Assembly: GCA_016858145.1 (NCBI GenBank)
Contig: JAEHOE010000131.1
Location: 1-64,000 of the forward strand
Direction of reading: 5' to 3'
DNA length: 64,000 nt
Source: Edaphochlamys debaryana
Taxonomy: Eukaryota > Chlorophyta > Chlorophyceae > Chlamydomonadales
A program made the position numbers and the translations under genes. This document shows, piece by piece, positions 1-12,619 of this stretch; the stretch's first letter is position 1; every line of letters begins with the position of its first letter. The notes below the pieces were generated by a model. The model worked only from the letters and a program-made list of their open reading frames with translations, did not search any database and was not told where the DNA came from.

Positions 1-101
1 TCTTACCCTCTGGCCCACTCTACCATATCGCCAGCCCTTCGTCTCTCTTCTCTCCATTCACTCCTCCGCCCTCTCCCTTCGGCCGTTGCCCCCGTCCTCA
101 G

Positions 102-1375
102 ATGATGAGCGAGGCCACCATGCAGGCCCTGCTGGACTCCACCTCCGGCCCCGTCGTCGCGGGCCCGGTACAGCCGCCTCCCGCCTCGCCCCGGGACCTG
201 GACCACCGCCAGGCGGTGCCCAGCCCCACGGGCGCGGGCAGGGTCGCGCGCTGGGACCAGATGTCCGAGTCCAGCAGCGACTCTGACCCCGAGGAGAGCC
301 GCATGCGGGTGAGCTCGCCCACCTCCGTGCTGCGCCCCACGCCCAGCCAGGTGCCGTGGAGCGACGTATCGCCCGCCCTGCAGTTCCTCCGCAACTCGCC
401 GACCGACTGGCGCCGGCAGGAGGGCGAGCCCGTCCGCTTCCGCCACGTACACGCGCTCGGCGACCGCCATCCCGCCTGGGTGCGCTTCCCGGGGTGGGGT
501 ACCCGCGCCGCTGTGGGACGGGCCATGTTGCACCGTTTCACGCTCTGTCGTCTTCTTCTATCAACAATGCTACGTCAACCCTCTCTCTCTTCATCACTGA
601 CCTTCCGCCTCTCGCCGCTGCCCCGCCCAACCACAGGAGGGCCAACCCGCGGTGGGCGCCCCCGGGCCCGCTACTTCTAAGTGCAGCGCCCCAAGAGCCC
701 TCCGCTGAGCCCTCCCCGGCCGCCGCTCAAGACTGCTGTTCGACTTCTTCGGCAGCAATCGATTGCCCCCGACTACACCTTCTGGTGCCGACAACCCTTC
801 CTCGTCGACCCCAAGATCGTTGGCCGCCGCGGGCACCCCCTACGGCTTTGGCCTGGCGGCGTCCTTCTGCATCCAGATGGCTGCCGCCTGGACCAAGACA
901 CGGGACGAGCTGCACGGTGAGCTGGATGCATCCAACCAGGTGCACCTGCAAGACCGCAGCGCCATTGAGCGGCTAGAGCGGGCGGTTCTAGGAGGCGGAG
1001 AGCGCGAAGGCCAGATCTGGTAGATTAACTTGGAGCAAACTACGGGACAGGACTAGCAGCTTAAATGCGGCCGTACGCCAGCGCGATACGGCACAGGCCG
1101 AGGTGACCGTGCTGCGGCAGAACATAGGCGCCATTGCCTATGAGCTGGCCCTGCGCGAGCACGCCGAGGCCGAGCTGCGGGCGGAAATCCTGGCCCTGCG
1201 CCTGCAACTGTCTGACACCACCTCCGAGCTGGGCGCTTGCCAGGCCCGGGAGGAGGCGTCATCGGCGGCGCTAGCCCTGGCGTTTGAGGAGCGCAGCGCA
1301 CTTGCGGAGCAGCTCGCCAACCTTGAAATGGCGGCAGCAGCCGCACTGCACTCGCCCTCGGCAGGGTCAGAGTAA
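102..1375 (+). pseudogene. Decayed or unresolved gene fragment with C-terminal coiled coil
   Basis: Protein-like sequence runs through this interval but changes frame. The first part, from the ATG at 102 to about 530, is Ser/Pro-rich with an acidic patch (SSSDSDPEES). The middle part, about 690-1020, is in another frame and ends IERLERAVL. The last part, about 1000-1375, is in the third frame and is a clear heptad-type coiled coil rich in Ala, Glu, Leu and Arg (for example EHAEAELRAEILALRLQL). The coiled coil reads continuously across the last change if one G near 990-995 is discounted, and stops (TAA 678-680, TGA near 706) interrupt the upstream joins. I could not find a splice pattern that joins all three parts. 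Either this is a pseudogene or it is a gene with introns or sequencing indels I cannot resolve. Family unknown. Confidence 0.35.
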
Positions 1376-3534
1376 TAAATTGTCGGCATGCATGGAAGCA
1401 TTGTGGCCTATACCCGTCGGTTATATCTCTGTGGTTGAGCTTGTGAGCATGGAGCATCCCTCGTGGGGCATGTGTCTATACAAGCATCAAGCAAGCCTAT
1501 TGGTTGAGCACCTAGCCTGGCATGTTTCTGTCTCCCGCTGTCGGACTGACCGATCACTCCTGCGCAGCAATCACGCGCGGTTTGTGCATCCCTCAGTGCT
1601 GAGGTGTGGACGTACAGACTGCATCCGTGCTGTGTGTTTCAACCCCCATAAAAAGGTTTTTTCGGCATCACCCCTCCCCGTGGTTTCGGGTCTTCGATTT
1701 CAAGACGGGCGGCCCCGCCGGTGGCCGCTCCCCCGTCGTTTTGTGGAGTAGGATCGCCTGGTTAAAGCTACCGGTCCGGAGTCCTTGGTCCTAGCGCAAG
1801 GGGCTATACGCTTCCTTGGTAGGATCGGGCATAGCTATGCTGCGCAGGGGACGACCGACCCCAAGCGAGTATGGCACCCGGTTGCGTGGCGTGGCGAACT
1901 GGCTTCCCGACCTAAATGCGTGGACTTGGAGGAGAGTGCCAGGAGGGTTAGTGTCTGGCCGGCAGGCCGGCACGCGCAAGGCGCTAGCCCCTGTACACTA
2001 TTGCGCAAGCATGCTGGAGCTTATGTCAGTCATCGCGAGGGCCGGGAGCCGGCTCGCGTAGGATGATTCGTGGAGCATTGCGTCTTCCCTGGCTCCTTCG
2101 TCTGGAGCCTCGGACCGTTTCCTGTGTGTGTTCAAGGTATTCTTCGCTGCTGTGGACGGCCGAGCGCTGCAAGCGCGAGGCCGCGGCCCGGAGGCCGACG
2201 GATGGCTGGCGCCCCCCGCCAATCCGCCCGCAGCTTAGCTTCTCCGTTCAGTGTGATTCATAATTGGAGTGGGAGCAACGCCCGAGCGTGCCCCCGGTGG
2301 GAGGAAGCGGCCATGCAAGGAGCCCTCCACTGGCAACGGTGGGCTCTCCCGCAAGAACCGCCCTCTCCTTGTGCAGTCTGCGCGACAATCACGGCAGTGT
2401 GCTGTTTGGGTTCTTAGTGGAGTAAGCGGAAGAGCGGTCCGCCTCCAAACCTGAATTGCGGACGCCAGGACGTGCTTTAGAGCGTGAGCACGAAGTATTA
2501 GGACTACTGCGTGTGTTCTGTGGGTTCTGTGTGTGTCTAGGCCGCCCCTCGAGTGCAAGAAGACGGCCTGACGCGAGCTGCGCGTTCAAAGGAGGACGGG
2601 CCGTCGAGACCCTCGCCCTAGACCTGCTACTGCGTTGGTTTGTGCTATTCCCGCGTTGTTGCCCGCTGGGTATGCCGGTGCAGTGCAGGGGTAGGGTCCG
2701 GCGCGGCGCAATGGGCGCACCGGATTGTGGGGGCCGTACCCTGGCGCCCCAAACCTGCCCCGACACCAGGAGCTGTGTGTTGTTGAGTTAGGGCTAGCGC
2801 TATGCTGCAGTGAGCTAGGTTAGGAGCGGTGTGGTGCCTCGTAGGCGCGGCGAGGCGAAAGGCACGCGGCCCGGCCTGTACGGCGGGCCGCGGGCCCGAG
2901 CCCTTTATATTCCGCGTGGTTTGCGCGCTTTGAAAAACCGGAATTAAAATAGAAAAAGGAGGATAGCGCCTCCTTACAAGCCTTCCAGCGAAAGTCCCTG
3001 CTAGAGGGACAGCGTGTGTGTGTGTACCGCTCCGCGACTGAGCAAGAGTTGCGACTGATCATCGTGACACTAGCAAGGAAGTGTAATCCCGTGATTGAAA
3101 GACAGGCCGCGCGTCCCTCGTGTGACCTTCGGTCACTGAATAGTCGCCCATCGCCGTCGTCGCGTACGCAGAGTACGCACATAGGAGTAGCACAGCCTTT
3201 GTCTGACCGCAGGTGCCCAAACAAGTACCTTCGCCGTCAACGACAACAGTCTACCGGCAGCGAGGCCGTCCGTTGGCCCCGGACTGCTCCCCTTCCCCCC
3301 GTCGCAGGACCCGCAGGTGTTCTAGTAGCCCGGTTGCCCCCAGGTCCCGAACGCTTCACCAGACAGTTATCTGTCGGGTGTTTGCCGCACTAAGTCCTAT
3401 CGGTACCCGGCCGCAAGAGGCCGCCCGGTCAGGCAGCTAGGAACCCGGCTTCCACAGGCACAGGCACCCGCCGAGCGCAGCGAGGCGTCCCCTTCCCGCT
3501 CCGGCGTCAGGGTAGCGTCGTTCCCTTGTCACCG
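1376..3534. other. No gene recognised
   Basis: Open frames here are short, on both strands, with no recognisable motif and no signal peptide followed by a usable donor. The AT content is locally higher than in the gene regions. A short TG repeat lies near 3011-3022. It could be 3' flank of the upstream fragment plus transposon debris; nothing decides this. Confidence 0.4.
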
Positions 3535-4015
3535 CAGGTCGTGTGACTAAGCCTCCGATCTGTCAGTGGTATCAACGTCTACAAGTCGACTACAGCAGCA
3601 GAAGCGGCACCTCAAGCCCTGCTTGCAACCCCTTGGATCCAGCGTCTCTTCCCCAGGCCGTGTGACTAAGCCTCCCGCCTGCTGGGCCAGCGCACATCAA
3701 CAGCAGCGGTAGAAGCGGCGGTTAAGACCCCCTGCCGTACTGCTCGTATATCCGTGTCAACAGGTCGTGTGAGTCATCCTCCCGTACCGTACAGCAAGAC
3801 ACATCGTCGGTGGTTCATATCTGCACGGCCCCTGGTCGTAACCCCCAGGCACCGCCGCCTCTCTCTCTCTCCTCCGCAGGCCTCCCACCTTCCGTGTGAC
3901 CCCTGCCCCCCTCAGCCGCAGCAGCAGGGACACCCTCAGGTCCCCTGCTTGCGTGACAACAACCCCGACACTTGGACAGGTAGAAGAGGCGGTTAAGACC
4001 CCCTACCTGAGCCCT
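3535..4015 (+). repeat. Degenerate tandem/dispersed repeat cluster
   Basis: Two motifs recur. Motif one, around GTGTGACTAAGCCTCC, begins near 3538 and 3658 and in weaker form near 3766. Motif two, around GCGGTTAAGACCCCCT, appears near 3717 and 3989, with a weaker relative near 3602. The spacing of about 110-120 bases between the first copies suggests a diverged tandem unit. A TGGTATCA string, resembling the start of an initiator-Met-tRNA primer binding site, lies at 3567-3574. Origin unknown; an old retroelement is possible. Confidence 0.45.
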
Positions 4016-6296
4016 ACACGCTTCCGCACCTCATAAGTACGCTTCCGCAAAGCCTACCTTCAACCCAAGGCCCCTGGATCGTCTGTCCAGGCCCAAGCCG
4101 CAACCCACTAGCGCCTAGTTGTGTCTTCACACACACTATAGCGCCAGCTGTGCGATCCTAGGGCACGGACCGTTAGTCACCAGTGGTAACCTCCTGCAAG
4201 TAAGTGGACACGCATCTACGGGTAGTATCCGCGCGAAAAATTTTGGGGTGGTTACCCACTTGGTGGACCACACGCTCCGCCGTGGCATAGCGTCGTGTGC
4301 GTCGAAGGGTTGCCATGCCGATATGTCCCGACCCGCGGGCACTGCTGGAAGGGGTTGAATGGCTCGCCAACATAAGGCCGTGCCTCTTACACGCTCAGGG
4401 CATGCTTTCAGATGCCGGAGAGTGCCCTGGGCCGCTGGAACAAAATCCAAGCGGCCAAACCCACCCCCCCATCGTTGCACTTTGCTGGCCTGCTTTTCGC
4501 GTAACTCGTCTCCCGTGTCTCCTTTCCCCCCCCCATGACATTGCAGTAAAGCTTCTGTTGGCTTGCCCCGATTCCCCGGGGCTATGCCAATGCGATTGTG
4601 TCTCAGCGCACACTGCTCGTCATCATGGAGTTCGGCCTTTGCTCGTCCAAGTTGTTAGGGGCCATCAGAATCCGGACGTAGGGGTAGTCAAAGTGTTCGC
4701 TCGACCAACAGCGTTCCTTCACGCTGCCTCTCAGTTTTGCTGCTATGAGAACGTGAACAACTGCAATGCTTAAGACGAAGTCGGCAAGACTAGGCGTGTC
4801 GCAGGGTGTCGCCACACCATTTGGCACCCCCCGCCGCCCCCGCCGCCCCCTTTCGTCAATACCCGGCGTGTGCCCTCATAAGAGTCACTTCACGTACACA
4901 CTCAACATACAACCTCCCAAACATGGGCCAAGTCTTGACTGCTGCGCAGCTCAGTGGCCTTCAAATTCAAGGATCGAGAATCTGCCCCCCCCCTGCATCA
5001 ACCCATCGGAACCCAGTACGTGACAGTCCTGACAGGCGGTTGAACGCTTGTTAACGCTACATAATGGAGGAGGGGGGGTGGGGGTGAGGCCGAGGGGTTT
5101 GACCTCATCGGACTTCAAAGGGTGGGGTTAAGGCCGTGAGGGGAAAGGCCCTAACCGGCCCTGCCTGGACCTCAGTCCATGGGGTGTTCCCTTCGTGCCC
5201 TGTCATGCCATCATCAGGCCATGAGACCCTGGCCCCCTTCATGCCCAACTCACGGTCCAAACCCCATGCCCGCCGTCCACGTTGCACTTCGCCTTACCCC
5301 CGCCACAACCCCAGAGGTTCCCCCGGAACTTGGTGCCGGGCACCCAGCGTGGCCTCATTGCACGGTGCTGTCAACCCCAGAAGTTGCAGCTCGTGCCCTC
5401 CGCCCTCACGAAAGCAACGATCATTACCTCTCGGGAGCCGCCCTCCCAAAGGCGAGGGCCGATGGGCACGGTCGAAGGGGTGACGTGATGAGAGGGCCAC
5501 CCAAGCACGCGGGGGGCTTTGGAGCCGCAGGTCCCGAGGCCACAGAGGCGCATGGGCTCCCGCTGTGAGGTAAGAGGGGATATGGAAGTGGAAGCAGCCA
5601 CGGGGCAGTCACTCCGACTAGAGGGCAATGCGACGCTGCCACGCGGCTCGGTTCGCGACGCCTTCTCGGAGCGTTGACCTCCCGGAGGCCCCAGGTCCGG
5701 CTGTATGCAAAGACGGCAAGCTGGGGCCCCGGAGCCGGGGCTTCCTAGTCAGCAGCACCTGCCCCGAAGATCACGAGGGGTGTGACAGAGTGGTATCAAG
5801 TGGCTCTCACACGCCCACCGGCCATGGTCGCCGATGGACGAACTGCACTCCGGCGTAGGCCTCCAACGAGCTCATGCTCTGGTTGAGTGCTACAGGCATC
5901 AATAACCACAACTAGCGAGCAGATTTGCAACAGCTGCACCGCGGTGCGCTGAAAGGACGGATTTGCTTGCACGTAAGCGTTGCGCGAAACGGAGCCCAAA
6001 CAAACATACATGCAAAATAATGGATCAACTGTGCGCGTCATGTGCATGCGGCGGGTGCAGTGGACGCGTCAGGGTCTCACTCGAGACGCCCACCGTCGTA
6101 CTCCATGGAATGAAGCCCCGTTCTTGACCGGACTGCAGGTCAAGCACGGGCTTTGTCTCGCAAGGGCCCAACACACCTGTTTCCTTCGGCAGCGCTCACA
6201 GCGCGCCAGGAATACTCGTCATATAGTCTCGCCAATACAACCACATTGCTGATACCGGCCGCGTAGGCTGAGACAGCGGAGCTAGTGGCGGCCGAC
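4016..6296. other. No gene recognised; possible LTR debris near 5060-5800
   Basis: No open frame here resembles a protein. A purine-rich, G-heavy tract at about 5063-5085 is followed by a TG dinucleotide. About 700 bases later comes TGTGACA and then TGGTATCA at 5791-5798. That order resembles polypurine tract, LTR and tRNA-primer site, but no second copy of the supposed LTR is present, so it stays a suspicion. The last few hundred bases should contain the promoter of the LysM gene that starts at 6297; I see no convincing TATA box. Confidence 0.3.
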
Positions 6297-7477
6297 ATGG
6301 CTCGCGTAGTGTTGCTGGCGACTCTGGCGCTCCTCGCCTGCGCGGGTCAGTGGATGGTGCTGTCGGCGGGCGACCGCGTCGCTGAACTCCAGAATAACGC
6401 CCAGCCCTCTCGAGTTCAAAAGAGACGCTGAGAACATTGCGGATCAGTTGTGGTGCCCGTCTCGCAAAATGTCACTGGTCACTCGTCTGATGGCGTGCAA
6501 GCCGACGCGACGAGCCAGCGAGTGCACCGCGACTTCCGTCCACGTCCCTGAGTGTGCCATCCCGCCCATACCGCTCTTTCTATACACTCAGGGGGCGCCG
6601 TCGCCGGGAGAGTCCTGCTTCAGGTGCGAAGCCAGCGAGGTGCAAGCGGCCTAATCGGCTGCGACCTTTGCTACGCGGGGCCGGGCCGCGCGGGCACGTG
6701 TTTCTAAGTTTCAAGACGGATACGTTCTCCTGGGAGTTCCTTTTAAAGGCTAAACGTTTGTGTCGAAACGGTCTGCAACCGCCGATGCCTCCCTGGTCGG
6801 GCTTCTAACCCCTTTTGCTTCCCCTGCGTCACCTCGTCGCTCTTGCCAACAGGACGAGTGCACGTACACGGTGAGCATTTTGGGGGGTTGGATCTGGGGC
6901 AATGGTCTCACAGCCCCAGCGGCACACAGTCTGGGCCTCAAGGACCGTGAAAAACTGGCAGCGCAAAACCGGCGTTACCCGCGTCATCGGTCGGTTCGCC
7001 AGCTGAAACAAACACATCCCTTCGCAAGGGCCCCAACGGCCCCGGATGCCCCGTGTCGAAGCCACCACGCTGATGAGACGTACGCCTAGGGCCTCATGTG
7101 TATTGAAGCCAGCATGGCTGGTCTCCCTTGGTAGTTTGGCATGCGCGCTGTCGGCCCTCCATCCCGCCCCACCCGCCTGACTGCGCCGGGGCCCACTGCG
7201 CACTTCAGCCTCATATATCACAGCCACCCAGCAAGCACACGGCCTTAAATCCCTGCCCATGGCGCGTTACACTTGAGTGCCTCCTCAACCCCTCCCAAAC
7301 CCTCATGCCCGCCCTCCCCACAGGTGACGGCTGCGGACATTTCCCTGACCCAGATTGCTCAGAAGCTGGGCGTTAAGCCCAAGGCCGTGCGCCGCCTCAA
7401 TGACGGCGTGGCCGACTCCCCCGCGGCCGGCACGGTGAGAAATTTACAGCTGTGCCTGTAAAGGTTTTGGGTGCGCT

Positions 7478-7548
<71 letters not shown>

Positions 7549-10500
7549 TGGCGGCTCCCAGGACGGACCTCGCCCTGGCGTACACCATGCCGCCTTGGCA
7601 CTCTAGTCATGCCCCCAGTCCTGCAAATGTGCGCGTTGCCTGAGTCGCAACTTCCCACCTCCAAGCCGCCCTTGACCCTGCCCCCGCCCCCCCACAGGTG
7701 CTTGCTATGCCCGATGAGGTGTGCAACACCGCCAGCCCCTCCCCCGCCCCGGACAACTGCACGGTGAGCGACAGCGCGCGCTTGAGTTGGCGTTGCAACA
7801 GGCTCCGATGTGTCTCTGGCCATGCATAATGGTGTTTGCAAGGACAAGGCCGGGCCCCGACCGGGGGCGAGGGGGCTGTAGATGCAGATTGACCTGCTGC
7901 GCGCAGCTGACGAACCCTGCCTTGGCCCTGCACCCCTCCCCTTCTAACCCCTCCGTTCCTCACGCCCCTGCAGTACGTGGTCGTGGCTCGCGACACGGTG
8001 AGCGCGTTTTTGGGGTGCACTGCGTTGGTTGGGCGGTAGTCACATTGAGTGCTGAAGCGTGGCAGTCAGTGTGGCATCGGCCTCTCAGGAGGTTAGCGTG
8101 CACCTGTAACCTAAGTTCTGGGCGGGCTTGGCGAGGCAAGGCTGGCCCGGTCATGCGGACTAGGTGCTTAGCTGAGGTGCCGTTCACGGTGGAAGCAGAA
8201 CTGCGGCATGTGTTAATTACGGTTGTGCCCGGTCTAGCGCCAGCAGGATGGTGCCCTGTTTGTTGCGGCTGTCAGAGGAGGCCTTGACGGGGAAGGCAGG
8301 CTCTTGTCGTGCACGCCACCGGCATCCGTCCCCGACATTCTAGACCGCGGCGTCCTTGACACCTCTCCTCCCGCTCGTGCAAAGCCTGTTCCTTACCGGT
8401 TTCCTCCTCCCTGCTTGCTTGCTTCCGGCCCGCAGTTCAAGAAGATCTCCCGCAAGACCGGCACCCCGGTGGCTACGATCAAGGAGCTTAACCCCGACGT
8501 GCAGAAGCAGCGGGACCTCAAGCCGGGCGTGCTGCTCACCGTGCGCATTGGCTGTGTGCTTCCCAGCCCGCAGCCTAGCCCCAGCCCCTCGGCCCAGTGC
8601 AACTACACGGTCCAGGCCGGCGACACGGTGGGTCCACACGGGCGCGCGTGCTGATGAGGGGACAGGCGGGCGGCGGGTACAAATGCTTCTGGAAGCTTCA
8701 TTGCCGATTCGGTAGCACGGGGTTGGGTGGTCGGTGGTCGGCGTGACTTTGAAGAGGAAATGGCGCCAGACAAGCGCGTCAAAGCGTTGGCGCATTGGGC
8801 CAAGGGCCGGGCGACCAGTGGCACCAGACCGCCCACGATCCCACCCCGCCGCTGGCGTATCCCCTTCCTCCCCGCAGTTCCGCTCCATTGCCCGCGCCTT
8901 CAAGGTGACGGCCGATGAGGTCCGAGCCCTCAACCCGGGCGTCCGCCAGCCGCTGGAGGCCAACAGCACCATCCTGGTAAGGCCGGGGGATGGGTGGGCG
9001 GAGAGGGGGGGCCTAGGGGAGGGCCTTTGCATGGGTGGCGGACATGGGGGAGATGTGATGTTAAGTAGGTACCGGCAAGGGACACCGGCGCTCACTTTGT
9101 GCAGCGGTTCCTGACGCCTATGCGCGCTCTGCTGCGCCGCAGGTGCCCGCCGAGTGCCCCCCGCCGTCCTCGCCCTCGCCCTCACCCTCGCCGGTGGAGT
9201 CCCCCTCCCCCTCTCCTGAGGAGTCGCCCTCCCCCTCTCCCGAGGCGTCTCCCTCCCCCCCGCCGTCCTCGCCCTCGCCGCCGGGTGTCCCTCCGTCGCC
9301 CCCTCCTTCGGTGCCTCCTACCAGCCCCATCCCCCCGTTCTCACCCCGCCAGCCGCGCAGCCCCCCGCCCCCGTCGGTGAGGCAGAGTGCATCGGGGTCA
9401 TGGGCCAGGAGTCCTTGGCATGAGGCTTGTGCGCTGTGCGGCTCCTGCCTCGCTCTCCTGCCCGCCTGTGACTTCATTTCCTTCCTTCCTTTCTCGTCCC
9501 CTCTGCCCCTTACCTTCATGTCGGCCCCCCCTTTCCCCTCCCCCTCTCGACCCCCCCCTCCCCAGCTCCTAGACCAGGTGGTGGACAAGCTGCCGCCGCC
9601 GCCCAGCCCCGCGCCGCCGGCTCCGCCGTGCGTGGAGGATTTCACCTACACCACCGTGGCCGACGTGAGTGCGCGTCGCCTGCAGAAACCTCGCATTTGG
9701 TAGTAGTCGCCTGGACATGTGGGTCTGTGTCGGGGCTGAGTCGCGGGCTGAGAGACTGGCTCAAGGCTGTGACTTTCGGGTCGGCTGTGCTGTGTCTTAC
9801 GGCGTGCATATGCTTGCCTCTGACGCCCACAGGACACCTGGGACAGCGTGGCTTTTGACTACGGTGGGTGACGCGCTTGACTCCCGCTCGCACGAAAGGG
9901 GTGCACCCAGTCGACACGAAACAGTGCTCGAGTCACCGCTCCTCAACTTCCAACCATTGTACCTCGTCCCTGTGTCCCGCAGACGTGTCCGCGTTCAACC
10001 TCAAGGCGGTCAACCCCACCATCGCCAACCGCCCCCTGCGCGCGGGCGATGTGCTCGCCATTCCCTGCTTCGTGCCCTGCGTGCCGGCGGAGCGCTTTGG
10101 CTGCATCCTGACCACGGAGGGCTTCTCGAGCTTCAACAGGTGAGCCTCTCACGACCGCAAACCTGCGGCCCTTTAGCATCAAACCTGCGGCCCTTCAGCA
10201 TCAATCAGCGTTGACCGTGCAGGCAAGCCTCCAACGAGCGTAGTCTGCGGCCCTACAGCGTCGGCCGTGCATTCCACTGGGCTACTGGGCTCGAGCACGG
10301 TCGATTCCTTCTCGACTCGGGGCTTTCTCGCAATCAGCATCTCTGCCCCGTTTGCCTAATCCTGGCCTAATCCGATTCCTCCCCCTCGTCGTCCACGTCC
10401 TCCTCGTACACAGGATGGCCGAGTACATGATGATCTCCACGTCGTGCCTGCTCCTCAACAACCCCGGCCTCGAGTCGCTCACCGGCGTGTTTGCGCTCAG

Positions 10501-12619
10501 CGTGCCCTGCAACTGGGCGTTCGACTGGGAGGGCGAGCCCATGGACGACGGCCCCTGCCCCGAGGCCATCTGCCCCTACCTGGTCCAGACCGGCGACACG
10601 TACAACGCCCTCGCGCCTGGCTACATGACCTCGGGCGGTGGGTCGCAGGGAAGGGGGGGGGCACTGGAGGGGGCTGCTAGTCCGGCTACAGGTTGCAGCT
10701 GACGACACCTCGGCCATAAGGAACAGGGCTGCGCCTCTCGGCATGACTGTCTTATTGCAACCCAGCCCACATGCGACCCAGCCCACTGCTACACGCTGAG
10801 ACTGACCGTGAAACGTCTTGGCTCTTCTTGTCCTTTGCGCGCAGCTTGCCTGATCCGTCAGAACCCCGGCACCACTCCTGCCCAGCTGGTGACGGGCAAC
10901 GCCATTGTCGTGCCCTGCCCACCGCCCTCACCCTTGCCGCCGCCCACGGGTGTAACGCCCACGCCCTCGCCGCCCAGCCCCTACTGCCCCAACGGCCTGG
11001 TCAACTGCCCCGCCATCCCCGCGATGACCTGCATTCTCTACCTGATCAGCAACGACACGCTTGCCTAGTGAGTCTGGGCGTGCACACGTGCATTTGTGGG
11101 GCCACCCCTGCATGCTTGAATAGCTCCGGACCCAGTATCTGTCCGTATCTGTCCGTATCTGTCTGTACCCAGTATCCAGTTGCCAGCGGTCAGGTTGATC
11201 CAACACTGACTCTCTGGCCCCTACCGTTTCTTCCGCCGCGCCCCTTCAGCGTTGCCGAGCGCTTCTGTGTCACTGAGGCCTGCATCACAGCCCGCAACCC
11301 CGGCCTCCCCGCCGGCCTCGTGGGCGTCTACGCCGTGAGCACGCCCTGCAGCAACCTGCCCAACGGCCAGCCCGCGTTCGACGAGGTGTGCTCGACCCAG
11401 TGCACTGAGCCCGTCCGGACTTCCGGCCAGACGTTCAACTCGCTCGCGCCCTTCTACGACACCAGCGGCGCCTGCCTAAAGGACAACAACCCAGGCGTTA
11501 CGGAGCCGCTGACCCAGGGCGCTACGATCCGGGTGCCCTGCGTGGTGCCGCCCTCGCCGACGACCGCCTCGCCCCCTCCGCCCTCGCCTTCCCCCCCTTC
11601 CCCCGCTCCCCCTACCACCCCCATCTCGTCGCCATCCCCCCCGCCTTCGTCCCCCACGCCGCCCTCCCCTTCGCCCCCGGACGTGCCCCCTCCCTCCCCT
11701 TCGCCGCCGAGCACCCCCCCTCCCAACCCCTCGCCGCCGAGCACCCCCCCTCCAAACCCCTCGCCGCCGAGCACCCCCCCTCCAAACCCCTCGCCGCCCA
11801 GCACCCCTCCTTCGTCGCCCGGGGCAGTCTCGCCCTCGCCGCCTGGCCTCCCGCCGCCGTTGCCCTCGCCGCCTGGCCTCCCACCGCCATCGCCCTCACC
11901 CGCGCCTCCCGCCTCCCCCGTGGCCTCGCCTCCGCCACCCTCACCCGTGCCGCCCTCGCCCGCGCCGCCCAGCAGCCCCGTGCCCACCATTGCCTACGAG
12001 GCGCAGTGCACTGCCGGCGCCGCGGCGACGGAGCTTAACGACCGCTACCAGTTAACCATCTCCGACCCTAACTACTGCCCACCGGTCGTGATTGGCAGCG
12101 ACACGGTCGAGGGATGGTGCTACGGCGACATGACCACTTATGAGGCGTAAGTCGGTGTCCGCTTAAGCGTGCTTGGATGCGCTTCCATGCTGTGACAGGC
12201 TCCCTCTGTGCTGACGCCTGCCCCTGTCGTGCTGGATACCCTCGTTCCCTCGCAGTGCTGCTGCCCGGTACTGCGTGTCGGTCCAGTGCCTCACGGACAA
12301 CAACCCCGGCGTCAACAGTGCGGCCGACGCACCGAGGCTGTTCGTCCCCTGCAGCTACACGTCGTTCAACGGCATGGCGGACCTCGACCAGGGCTTTTGC
12401 CTGCCAGTAACCGCCAACAACGTCACTCTGACGTGCGACGTGGGCGGCAGCCAGACGGCCCTTTCGGTGGCGAACTGGTCCAACACAGTCGTGGGCTGCC
12501 TCAAGCTCCAGAACCCTGGCGTGACCTTCCCGGCCCCAGGCGCCTCCTTCTCCACTGGGACCGTCATCGCCATCCCCAACAACAGCAACAAGGGATGCCC
12601 CACTCCACACGCCGTCTAG
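6297..12619 (+). CDS. Secreted multi-LysM, Pro/Ser-rich extracellular protein (939 aa, 16 exons)
   Basis: Exons: 6297-6345, 6592-6623, 6853-6870, 7324-7434, 7698-7763, 7974-7997, 8436-8627, 8878-8976, 9143-9376, 9566-9664, 9833-9863, 9983-10139, 10414-10637, 10845-11067, 11250-12146, 12256-12619. All introns are GT-AG and phases agree to the stop. Residues 1-17 are a signal peptide ([17 protein letters not shown]), followed by GRVLLQ. Four fairly typical LysM units follow, each starting with a Cys-aromatic-Thr type strand: about 30-79, 91-140, 154-202 and 301-350. PSPSP spacers lie near 204-275 and 572-655. From about 350 to the end come divergent LysM-like modules with a Cys, an NPG core and a closing VPC. 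LysM domains bind N-acetylglucosamine polymers, so a role in wall or glycan binding outside the cell is inferred. The gene at 27842-37103 is a paralogue with matching exon phases. I am sure of family and most exons, less so of the exact ends. Confidence 0.85.
7478..7548 (+). repeat. (ATC)n microsatellite, about 24 units
   Basis: An uninterrupted ATC trinucleotide run of 71 bases lies inside the intron between the fourth and fifth exons of the LysM gene. It is intronic, so the poly-His, poly-Ser and poly-Asp frames across it are not protein. Confidence 0.97.

Noticed and set aside
7397..7643. Poly-His, poly-Ser and poly-Asp open frames
   Set aside because: They are translations of the (ATC)n run, which lies in an intron of the LysM gene.
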